Positions 51,265-58,934 of a DNA stretch of 64,000 nucleotides are shown piece after piece. The translations under genes were made by a program, and so were the position numbers. Each line of letters begins with the position of its first letter. Within the stretch, counting starts at the first letter, position 1. Under the pieces are notes generated by a model. That model worked only from the letters and a program-made list of their open reading frames with translations, was not told where the DNA came from and searched no databases. The DNA comes from Kistimonas sp964291485 (GTDB taxonomy: Bacteria; Pseudomonadota; Gammaproteobacteria; Pseudomonadales; Endozoicomonadaceae), in NCBI GenBank assembly GCA_964291485.2, contig OZ220224.1:1550001-1614000 (forward strand), in the 5' to 3' direction.

Positions 51265-53019
51265 CTAAAAGCTGAAACGTGTGTGAAGCCATAGTCGGCT
51301 GCGGGAATCCTTTTCTGATGTTACCTCTTCGCTACCCCGATCCCGGGCGGCCCAGTGTAAGCTGACTGAGAAGGTGTCACGTTTGTCCACGGATATCGAA
51401 ATACCATTTCCGCTGATGCGACGTTTTGAGGGGCCGGTATAACCTTCCCAGGAGTTATGGTTGATTTTTAACCACCCTTGGTCGCGGAACAGCCCTATGC
51501 TGACATCGCTGGTGCCGGCAATGGGGGCAGTGGTCGAGTAGCGGAGTTCAAGGGAGGCAATGGTACCGCTGTCGCCAATAGCCTCACCGTTTGGGTACGC
51601 TCTTACACCGCTAGGTCCGCCAAGAGATAATTTTTCGACGGAATCAAGGTTGTCACCGGCGATCTGGCCACGCAGTGAGCCAAATAGACTGATACGCTGA
51701 GTATTTCTGGTATAAGCAATGGTTTGATCGCGTGTCAGGCTGTAGTTGATTTTGGCAAAGCTGCCGGTATTGTCGGGCACGCCTGCGGGGATGGCGCTGC
51801 CACTGTAGTCGAGCTTGCCATGACTCAGGGATAGGCCAAAGGTGCTGAATCCGCCACCGGCCACATTATCCAGGATATTGCCCCCGACCCCTGCTGAGAA
51901 TACGTGCTCCCGTTTCTCGAAAGTGCTGTCTAGCACACTGTCCTGTAATTGTTTAAGGTCGTAGTTGGCATGTGCCGTGATGTTTTGCCTGATGCTGCGA
52001 ATGACGGGGTATTGGCTGTAAAGGCTCAGGATCTGGGCTTCGCCGTGGGCGTCAGTCACGTTAAAAGGCGCCCCCAGGTCATAGGTCATTGACGAATAAC
52101 CCAGTCCGCCTCGCCATCCTGTATAGCCAATGGGAAGTGTGTAATTCAGTGCGCCAAAACGCATGCCTTTACCGGACGTTGTAATATCAATGGTTAAACG
52201 GTCACCTGGCCTGAAAGGGTTATTGATGTGGAGGCCGCCTGCAAGGCGCTTGCGCCCTGTATATTGATTGCCATAGTTGTCAGCACTGACTTGCCCGGTG
52301 ACACGGGGGCTTTCTGTCACGTTAAGTTGAATCTGGGTTGTGCCTTGTGTGTCGCCTGGATTCAGGATGGCGGTGACTTCATTGATACCCGGCAGGTCGG
52401 AGGCGATGCCGATGGCTCGTTGAATGTGGCGATGCTCAACCACGGTCCCGGTGCAGCGAGACGACGCCTGTTGACATAACGCTTCACTCAAATAGCGCTG
52501 GAGGGTGTTGAAAGGGTAGAGCGTATTGCCGGCGACCAGGCTTTGATCTATGTGGCCTTCCAGTATGACAATAGAAACAACACCGTTTTTCACTTCCTGA
52601 CCGGGGACATAAGAGACAGCAACAGGAAAACCGTTGTCACGATAATAACGGGTAACCGCATCAGTGATGTTGTTAAGTTCGGACAAGCCAACGCGTTTTC
52701 CTATGACTTGCGCAAACAGTGGAATCTGTTCCAGTAATCGTTCGCTGGCTATTTTTTTATTGCCTGTGAAGCGAAACCAATTGACCTGTAGTTTTCCCTG
52801 ATTGGCAGGTGATTCAGGCTGCTTTTTTTCAGAGGGTAGGATGATGTTGCCTGGATCTTTTGGTGCAGGAAGAGCGGCAGGTTTTGTTTCGCGCAAAATC
52901 TGACCGGCATCAGGCAGTGGTGCAGATTGCGTCCCGTTCACGCACAGGCTCAGGAGTGAAGCCGGGAGTATGGCTTTATAGTTTAACTGCAACCGGTGCT
53001 GGATGCGTGTGTTTTGCAT
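51265..53019 (-). CDS. TpsB outer-membrane transporter (ShlB/FhaC/HecB family)
   Basis: ATG 53019 has GGGGAG just upstream; a start at 53061 or 53031 is less well placed. The 584-residue protein has a signal peptide, a Pro/Lys linker, POTRA domains (from about residue 80: LQVNWFRFTGNKKIASERLLEQIP, then VVSIVILEGHIDQSL), and a C-terminal 16-stranded barrel with the motif VRAYPNGEAIGDSG (the L6 loop region) and a final strand ending RFSF. It threads TpsA across the outer membrane. The pair is 75 bases apart in the usual B-A order. Confidence 0.93.
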   Translation of the reverse strand: MQNTRIQHRLQLNYKAILPASLLSLCVNGTQSAPLPDAGQILRETKPAALPAPKDPGNIILPSEKKQPESPANQGKLQVNWFRFTGNKKIASERLLEQIPLFAQVIGKRVGLSELNNITDAVTRYYRDNGFPVAVSYVPGQEVKNGVVSIVILEGHIDQSLVAGNTLYPFNTLQRYLSEALCQQASSRCTGTVVEHRHIQRAIGIASDLPGINEVTAILNPGDTQGTTQIQLNVTESPRVTGQVSADNYGNQYTGRKRLAGGLHINNPFRPGDRLTIDITTSGKGMRFGALNYTLPIGYTGWRGGLGYSSMTYDLGAPFNVTDAHGEAQILSLYSQYPVIRSIRQNITAHANYDLKQLQDSVLDSTFEKREHVFSAGVGGNILDNVAGGGFSTFGLSLSHGKLDYSGSAIPAGVPDNTGSFAKINYSLTRDQTIAYTRNTQRISLFGSLRGQIAGDNLDSVEKLSLGGPSGVRAYPNGEAIGDSGTIASLELRYSTTAPIAGTSDVSIGLFRDQGWLKINHNSWEGYTGPSKRRISGNGISISVDKRDTFSVSLHWAARDRGSEEVTSEKDSRSRLWLHTRFSF

Positions 53020-53292
53020 GAAGCTCCCCATTCCTTGGGATGTTTGATCAGGGATACACAATCGCTGAATGTCATTTTATTCAATGTAGAACAGAGGATG
53101 ATTTTGGGCATTTGATGATCTGCCAGTAGGCGCAAGGTTTAACGCCAAACGTGTAGGAAAGTCTTTTTCCAACACCCTTGAAATCGAACATGTATTTTTG
53201 ATGCAACCGGTGTATGTTCCCCGTAAAGGCGCTGGCGGATCCTGTCAGCAGGCGTACAATAGGCCCTTGTTTTACTGACAGGAATCCCGCCG

Positions 53293-54618
53293 ATGCAACC
53301 GCGCACGCGTAACGCGCGAGCGACTGCTCCTTTCGATCTCTCCATTGACTCCCTGACGCACGATGGCCGCGGTGTTGGCAGGTACAAGGGGAGAGCTGTG
53401 TTTGTTAGTCAGGCCGTACCGGGCGATACCGTGACTGCCCGTGTGGTGAAACAGAAGGCTTCCCTCTGGGAAGCAGAGCTTGATCGTATTCTTGTGCCAT
53501 CCCCTCAGCGTCAGACCCCGGAGTGTCCCAGGTATGGGACCTGTGGCGGCTGCAGTCTCCAGCATCTCGATCATGCCGGGCAGTTGGAAGCGCATACTGA
53601 TGTGGTGCTTGGGCAATTGAAACGGTTTGCCGGGCTTGAGCCCGAAGTGCTGGCTGAACCCCTGAGAAGTCCCGCCTGGGGATATCGTCACCGTGCCCGG
53701 CTCGCCGTGCGGTGGGTTAACCGGAAACTCTTGATGGGTTTTCGTGCTGCGAACAGCAATACCATTATTCCCATTGACGCCTGCCCGGTGCTGGCGCCTG
53801 AGCTTGAGGCCCTGTTGCCCGGCCTTGAGGCAGCGCTGAAGTCGACCAGCGATCCACGGGCTATTTCCCATATTGAACTGGCTGCTGGCGATAACTGCCG
53901 GGGCATCCTGCTCCGTCATATCAACCCGCTTTCAACGCAGGATCAGGAAAGATGGCAGGCGTTAGCGAGCGAATACCAGACTCATCTCTGGTACCAGCCC
54001 AACGAACCGCAGCCGCTGGTGTGCGGGTATGCACCGGACGGGCAAGAATCACTAACCTATCGGTTACCGGAATTTACTTTAAAACTCCGTTTTTTGCCGG
54101 TAGATTTTATTCAGGTTAACCCGTTTATTAACCGCCAGATGGTCAGCCAGGCGGTTGACTGGCTGGCGCCATCCCCGACAGACACCGTACTGGATCTATT
54201 TTGTGGATTGGGTAATTTTACCCTGCCGCTGGCTCGCAGGGCGGGTCAGGTTGTCGGGGTGGAGGGCTTGGAATCGCTGGTGGCCAAAGGGCGTGACAAT
54301 GCTCGTCTCAATGGTATGGATAATGCAATATTCAGCCGGGCAGACCTGAGTGAAGATTTCACGCATCAGGCATGGAGCCAGACGGATTATTACGCCTGCC
54401 TGCTTGACCCGCCCAGAACCGGTGCGCGGGAAGTGCTGGAAAGGTTGGCGAACCGGATGCCGGGGCGTTTGCTGTATGTGTCCTGCAATCCGGCCACACT
54501 GGCGCGGGATGCCGGTATTCTGAAACAGTCTGGCTATCGGCTGGCCCGGTTGTCGGTCATGGATATGTTCCCACAGACAGTGCATGTGGAGACCATGGCG
54601 TTATTCCTGCGTGATTAA
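53293..54618 (+). CDS. rlmD: 23S rRNA m5U1939 methyltransferase RlmD
   Basis: The 441-residue enzyme has an N-terminal TRAM domain, an Fe-S cluster motif (CPRYGTCGGCSLQHL plus a later Cys in IDACPVL), and a SAM-binding methyltransferase domain (DLFCGLGNFTLPLA). The catalytic Cys lies in LYVSCNPATLARD. It methylates U1939 of 23S rRNA. It precedes relA, as in E. coli and pseudomonads. Confidence 0.97.
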   Translation: MQPRTRNARATAPFDLSIDSLTHDGRGVGRYKGRAVFVSQAVPGDTVTARVVKQKASLWEAELDRILVPSPQRQTPECPRYGTCGGCSLQHLDHAGQLEAHTDVVLGQLKRFAGLEPEVLAEPLRSPAWGYRHRARLAVRWVNRKLLMGFRAANSNTIIPIDACPVLAPELEALLPGLEAALKSTSDPRAISHIELAAGDNCRGILLRHINPLSTQDQERWQALASEYQTHLWYQPNEPQPLVCGYAPDGQESLTYRLPEFTLKLRFLPVDFIQVNPFINRQMVSQAVDWLAPSPTDTVLDLFCGLGNFTLPLARRAGQVVGVEGLESLVAKGRDNARLNGMDNAIFSRADLSEDFTHQAWSQTDYYACLLDPPRTGAREVLERLANRMPGRLLYVSCNPATLARDAGILKQSGYRLARLSVMDMFPQTVHVETMALFLRD

Positions 54619-54656
54619 GGGCATCCGCAGAGATGCCGAAGAATGCGATGTTGTGT

Positions 54657-54674
54657 GGCTGCCGACAGGCAGCC
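54657..54674 (+). other. hairpin between rlmD and relA
   Basis: GGCTGCC (54657-54663) pairs with GGCAGCC (54668-54674) over GACA. No T-run follows, so read-through into relA is likely. Confidence 0.45.
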
Positions 54675-54704
54675 TCTGTTAATAAAAAGTGAGATGACAA
54701 GTAG

Positions 54705-56948
54705 ATGGTTAAGGTCCGAGAAGATCACCCGGTGGGTTCCGATGGAAGTGTCGATCTTCAGTCCTGGCTCGGACGACTGAAGCGTGATGTGAATCTTGCG
54801 GATGAACAGATGTTGCTGGCAGCCTGTGATATGGCGGCGGGGGCAGAGGTTAATCCGGGCAAGCCCAGCAGCTGGTCACAGATGAGCGGCAGCAGCACGC
54901 TGAAGATCGGCATGGAGATGACGGATATCCTTGCTGAACTGAAACTGGACCAGGCCTCGCTGATCGCTGCGCTGCTGTACCGCTCGGTGCGGGAGCACAA
55001 GCTGGCGCTCAGTGATGTCCGCGAGCGTTTCGGGAGTGAAGTTGCCCGTTTGATCAAGGGTGTTCTGGGCATGGCGGTCATCAGTGCCATTCAGAACCCT
55101 GCCCGGGCCCAGGTGCTGGGGCAGCAGCAGGATCAGCTGGAAAAAGTCCGGAAGATGCTGGTCTCCATCGTAGATGATGTCCGCGTTGCCTTGATCAAGC
55201 TGGCGGAGCGGACCTGTGCAATCCGGGCAGTCAAGAATGCCGACCGTGAGCGGCGACAGCGGGTGGCCCGGGAAGTCTTCGAGATTTATGCGCCGCTGGC
55301 ACACCGTCTGGGGATTGGTTACATCAAGTGGGAGCTGGAAGACCTCGCATTCCGCTATCTCAAGCCTCAGGACTACAAGAAAATTGCCAGACTGCTGGAC
55401 GAAAAGCGGCTGGATCGTGAGCAGTATATCCATGACGCCATTGAACACCTGCAAAGCGAGTTGAAAGCCAGCGGTATCGAGGCGGATGTCAACGGCCGGG
55501 TCAAGCATATCTACAGCATCTGGCGGAAGATGCGCCGCAAAGGGCTGGAATTCCGGGATCTCTATGATATCCGTGCCCTGCGTATTCTGGTGCATGAGGT
55601 GCGCGACTGTTACGCCGCGCTGGGTGTTGTGCACTCCATCTGGAACCATATCCCCAAAGAATTCGATGATTACATTGCTACTCCCAAGGAAAATGGTTAC
55701 CAGTCCCTGCATACCGCCGTCATAGGGCCAGCGGGTAAGACGCTGGAAGTCCAGATCCGTACCCATGCCATGCATGATGAAGCGGAACTGGGTGTGTGTG
55801 CGCACTGGAAATACAAGGGGACCGATACCAAGAACAGCGCTGACAGTTATGAGGAAAAACTCAACTGGTTGCGCCAGGTGCTCGAATGGCAGGAAGAGAT
55901 TGGTGACGGTGTGGAAGGTCTGGCAGACCAGTGGAAACTGGATGTTGAACCGGATCGGGTATACGTCTTCACCAAGGATGGCCATGTGGTCGACTTGCCG
56001 GTGGGCGCAACCCCGGTCGACTTTGCCTATCGTGTCCACACTGAAGTCGGCAATCGTTGTCGTGGCGCCAAGGTTGGCGGCCGGATTGTTCCGCTGAACT
56101 ACACCCTGCAAACCGGTGATCAGGTGGAAATCCTGACGGCTTCTAATGCAGTGCCGAGCCGTGACTGGCTCAACCAGAACCTGGGTTACGTCAAGACCAG
56201 TCGCGCTCGAGCCAAGATCGTCAACTGGTTCCGCAAGCAGAACCGGGATTCCAACATTGAGGCGGGTCGTCACTTTATTGAGGCTGAACTCAAGCGGCTG
56301 GATATCAAAGGCGTGGACTTCCGTGCGTTGGCAGAAGCCATGAATTTCCATGCTGAAGATGACCTGTTTGCCGCCTGTGGCGCCGGTGATGTGCGCACCA
56401 TGCAGGTGGTGAATGCCGCGCAGCGTCAGGTGGAGCCGGAAGAAGAGTCTGTCTTTGAGTTGCGGACCCGTCCGAAGTCTTCGCGCAATGAGGGTGATAT
56501 TACCATCCACGGTGTTGGCAACCTGCTGACACAGATGGCCGGCTGCTGTCATCCGCTGCCGGGTGATCCGATCATTGGCTATATCACGCTTGGTCGTGGT
56601 GTCACGATCCATCGCTCTGACTGCTCCAATGCGTTGCAGTTGCAGGAGCAGGAACCGGATCGTGTGATTGAGGTGAACTGGGGCGGCGGCAAGGAACAGA
56701 CCTATCCGGTTGAGATCCAGATTGTGGCCTATGATCGCTCGGGCCTGCTGAGGGATGTCACGGTGGTGCTGGCTAACGAGAAGGTCAACGTTCTTGATCT
56801 GAACACGCATACGTCGAAGGAAGACAATATCGCCACTATGCTGTTAACCATCGAGATCGCGACGTTGGATGATCTAGGTCGTATATTGGCCAAAATCAGT
56901 CAACTGTCCAATGTTATTGAGGCTCGCAGGCACCGCAAGGGACGATAA
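54705..56948 (+). CDS. relA: (p)ppGpp synthetase RelA
   Basis: A full-length RelA of 747 residues. The N-terminal HD-like domain lacks the catalytic His-Asp pair (LLYRSVREH where Rel proteins have LLHDTVED), so it is a synthetase only. The synthetase domain has YDIRALRILV and the EFDDYIATPKENGYQSLHT block with the acidic EFDD motif of Mg-dependent RelA. TGS (about 410-470), helical/zinc-finger (GCCHPLPGDPIIGYIT) and ACT domains follow. It binds starved ribosomes and makes the stringent alarmone. mazG starts directly after its stop codon. Confidence 0.98.
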   Translation: MVKVREDHPVGSDGSVDLQSWLGRLKRDVNLADEQMLLAACDMAAGAEVNPGKPSSWSQMSGSSTLKIGMEMTDILAELKLDQASLIAALLYRSVREHKLALSDVRERFGSEVARLIKGVLGMAVISAIQNPARAQVLGQQQDQLEKVRKMLVSIVDDVRVALIKLAERTCAIRAVKNADRERRQRVAREVFEIYAPLAHRLGIGYIKWELEDLAFRYLKPQDYKKIARLLDEKRLDREQYIHDAIEHLQSELKASGIEADVNGRVKHIYSIWRKMRRKGLEFRDLYDIRALRILVHEVRDCYAALGVVHSIWNHIPKEFDDYIATPKENGYQSLHTAVIGPAGKTLEVQIRTHAMHDEAELGVCAHWKYKGTDTKNSADSYEEKLNWLRQVLEWQEEIGDGVEGLADQWKLDVEPDRVYVFTKDGHVVDLPVGATPVDFAYRVHTEVGNRCRGAKVGGRIVPLNYTLQTGDQVEILTASNAVPSRDWLNQNLGYVKTSRARAKIVNWFRKQNRDSNIEAGRHFIEAELKRLDIKGVDFRALAEAMNFHAEDDLFAACGAGDVRTMQVVNAAQRQVEPEEESVFELRTRPKSSRNEGDITIHGVGNLLTQMAGCCHPLPGDPIIGYITLGRGVTIHRSDCSNALQLQEQEPDRVIEVNWGGGKEQTYPVEIQIVAYDRSGLLRDVTVVLANEKVNVLDLNTHTSKEDNIATMLLTIEIATLDDLGRILAKISQLSNVIEARRHRKGR

Positions 56949-57767
56949 ATGGCCCAGTACTCTCTGGAAGACCTTCTCCACCTGATGGCTCGTCTCCGTG
57001 ATCCGGAAACGGGCTGCCCTTGGGATATCCGGCAGGATTTCGCCAGCATTGCACCCTATACCGTGGAAGAAGCCCACGAGGTGGCGGACGCGATTGCCAG
57101 TGAAGACTACCCCCATCTTGAAGAAGAACTAGGGGATCTGCTGTTCCAGGTGGTCTATCACGCCAGGATGGCTGAAGAGCGATCGTTATTTGATTTTTCT
57201 TCGGTGCTTAATGGCCTGGTTGAAAAACTGATTCGTCGGCATCCGCATGTTTTTCCTGACGGTACATTGGCTTCAAACCGATCTGATAGTGAGAAAATTG
57301 AAGAAGCGGAGGTCAAACGACGCTGGCAGGAAATCAAGCAGGCTGAAAAGCAGGTATCATCCGGAAAGAATCCATCGGGTTTATTGGAAGATTTGCCAGC
57401 ATCACTCCCGGCCCTGAAAAGTGCACAGGCCATTCAGGCCAAAGCCGCGGTGCAAGGATTTGACTGGCCTGATGCCGGACCCGTGTTTGACAAGTTGCGT
57501 GAAGAAATTGATGAGCTTGAGCAGGCGTGGCGCAGTAACGATAGTGCGTCCGTACGTGATGAAACGGGTGACTTGCTGTTCAGCTGCGTCAATCTTGCAC
57601 GACATGTCGGAGCTGACGCCGAACAATCCCTGTTGGGCTGTAATCACAAATTCAAACGTCGATTTTCGTATATAGAACAACGCCTGCAGGAGAAAGGTAA
57701 AAGCTTACAGGATTGCTCTCTGGAAGAGCTGGATGCGCTTTGGGATGACGCGAAATCATCCGGATAA
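56949..57767 (+). CDS. mazG: nucleoside triphosphate pyrophosphohydrolase MazG
   Basis: The 272-residue protein has tandem MazG domains. The first carries EEAHEVADAI and EEELGDLLFQVVYHARMAEE, the second EIDELEQAWRS and DETGDLLFSCVNLARH. These Glu/Asp clusters bind Mg and hydrolyse NTPs to NMP and pyrophosphate. In E. coli, MazG lowers ppGpp levels. The start codon abuts the relA stop, so the pair is coupled. Confidence 0.97.
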   Translation: MAQYSLEDLLHLMARLRDPETGCPWDIRQDFASIAPYTVEEAHEVADAIASEDYPHLEEELGDLLFQVVYHARMAEERSLFDFSSVLNGLVEKLIRRHPHVFPDGTLASNRSDSEKIEEAEVKRRWQEIKQAEKQVSSGKNPSGLLEDLPASLPALKSAQAIQAKAAVQGFDWPDAGPVFDKLREEIDELEQAWRSNDSASVRDETGDLLFSCVNLARHVGADAEQSLLGCNHKFKRRFSYIEQRLQEKGKSLQDCSLEELDALWDDAKSSG

Positions 57768-57842
57768 ATATCCGTGATAGTCCTCTATCAGCTAAGAGCC
57801 CGCTAACTGAGAATGTGAAAATACGCCATAAAGCCCAAATGA

Positions 57843-58094
57843 AATGCTCACTTTCTAAGCGGGCGTTTATTTCAGGCCATTCCCTTACTCTACAAGTCAG
57901 TCAAATCCGCTAAAAGGGGCGAACCATCCCAATACTACAAAATTACAGGGTGGGTAACGGAACAGACAGCCGAAGCCGTGCCGGATAAGGATAATCCATG
58001 GTCAAGGTACAAACCGGACCTTGAGCAATGGCAAGTCGACCGCAAGCGACGAATGGCTTCAACGGACGACACGACCCTGACGCTGCCTGGTTAG
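57843..58094 (+). pseudogene. possible gene remnant (83-codon open frame without start)
   Basis: Between TGA 57840 and TAG 58092 the frame stays open and reads like protein, with many Trp, Tyr, Asp and Lys residues (for example YYKITGWVTEQTAEAVPDKD, then NPWSRYKPDLEQWQ). It has no start codon near its beginning and no ribosome-binding site. It may be a fragment of a lost gene or transposase. It may also be chance. Confidence 0.2.
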
Positions 58095-58114
58095 TTGTGA
58101 ATGCCAACAGACTT

Positions 58115-58196
58115 GTCATTGGGTTCATGCATTCCCCCCCAATATATTTCTTGCCACTCGAAATAAAGGGGGGACAATCCATGAACAAAACATGAC
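58115..58196 (+). repeat. long nested inverted repeat
   Basis: Paired segments from outside in: GTCAT/ATGAC, GTTCATG (58123-58129)/CATGAAC (58180-58186), CCCCCC (58135-58140)/GGGGGG (58168-58173), TATTTC (58145-58150)/GAAATA (58160-58165), loop TTGCCACTC. About 24 pairs with small internal loops. Confidence 0.8.
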
Positions 58197-58827
58197 GACA
58201 TTGAAGACTACAAGTGCCGGTACTGAACGAACCAAGGCATAGCGGCCACTATGTCTTTTAGACTGGTGTTAGACCGTGAGTGGTGCTGCCCTGTTCTGAC
58301 AGGGCAGTCTCAATGACTAACCTAACCGCAGCAAGCAGGCAAAAACAGACCTGTCAGGCCGTAAGGAATGAGTAATACATCGTTATAACTCACACGATCT
58401 GGAGCACAGGCTATACAAGGGGTGACCATGCTGACTGGAAACAGGCAGCCTCTGGCCTGATTAACGCAGGTCGATTCGCTTGCTAGCCGACGTTCTGTCG
58501 GCAGACACTGCTGGCTTCCTTTGGAAACCGACCTGCGAAGGAAACCGTACCCATTTCTGCAGGCAATGCTGAACAGGCAGTAGCAGAGGGCTAAACCATA
58601 GTTGGAAAAATCGATTGGTATAAACTTTCAAAGGTGGAAATTTTTGTGGGGTCGTTTTTTTGAACAGAATTTCATAAATCCTTGCCACGTAAGGGCCTCA
58701 GGGAGCTATCAGTTTGACGTGAAATCAACACCCTGAATCTTAACCTTCCTAAATCTTCTGTCTTACAAAAACTTTTTCACAACAGATGCCATGGTTTTTT
58801 ATGGTGTCTGATCCAGCTCGCTGAGCG

Positions 58828-58841
58828 TTGATTTTTGTCAA
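58828..58841 (+). promoter_or_regulatory. FNR/Anr-like site upstream of nrdD
   Basis: TTGAT-TTTT-GTCAA matches the FNR/Anr consensus TTGAT-N4-ATCAA except for one base. A TATACACT sequence at 58861-58868 could be the -10 element. The site centre would then lie about 38-41 bases before the transcription start, the class II activating position. This fits oxygen-controlled expression of an anaerobic reductase. Confidence 0.6.
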
Positions 58842-58879
58842 AATATCCCCTTGTCGATCGTATACACTGCGAACCTTAA

Positions 58880-58895
58880 GCACAATATATAGTGT
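58880..58895 (+). promoter_or_regulatory. NrdR box 1
   Basis: GCACAATATATAGTGT matches the NrdR consensus acaCwAtATaTwGtgt at all but the first base. NrdR represses ribonucleotide reductase operons in response to ATP/dATP. Confidence 0.85.
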
Positions 58896-58911
58896 TTTTT
58901 CTGTTTTGTAA

Positions 58912-58927
58912 TAACAATATATAAGTG
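58912..58927 (+). promoter_or_regulatory. NrdR box 2
   Basis: TAACAATATATAAGTG has the core CAATATATA shifted exactly 32 bases from that of box 1, the three-helical-turn spacing seen for paired NrdR boxes. It is weaker on its right side and ends only eight bases before the nrdD start codon. Confidence 0.7.
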
Positions 58928-58934
58928 AAGCGAA

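Larger units (their letters stand above)
57768..58827. other. mazG-nrdD gap with several strong stem-loops
   Basis: This long gap has no recognised gene. It holds (a) a nested imperfect hairpin 58115-58196, (b) CTGCCCTGT/ACAGGGCAG at 58286-58307, and (c) CGCAGGTCG (58465-58473) pairing with CGACCTGCG (58529-58537), enclosing GCCGAC/GTCGGC (58486-58502). Such density suggests a structured RNA, a remnant of a mobile element, or both. No known riboswitch, tmRNA, RNase P or 6S consensus was recognised. Confidence 0.5.

Noticed and set aside
54876..56810. A 644-codon open frame on the minus strand opposite relA
   Set aside because: relA is certain by motif and length. The antisense frame is His/Gln/Leu-rich without domains, as expected from the complement of a GC-biased gene.
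57943..58188. 81-codon minus-strand ORF in the mazG-nrdD gap
   Set aside because: Its start lies within the nested hairpin; no ribosome-binding site or family pattern is visible.
58465..58537. Cobalamin riboswitch on the minus strand (GGAAGCCAGCAG-like stretch)
   Set aside because: The upstream conserved boxes of the B12 riboswitch are missing, and the orientation points away from nrdD toward mazG's end.
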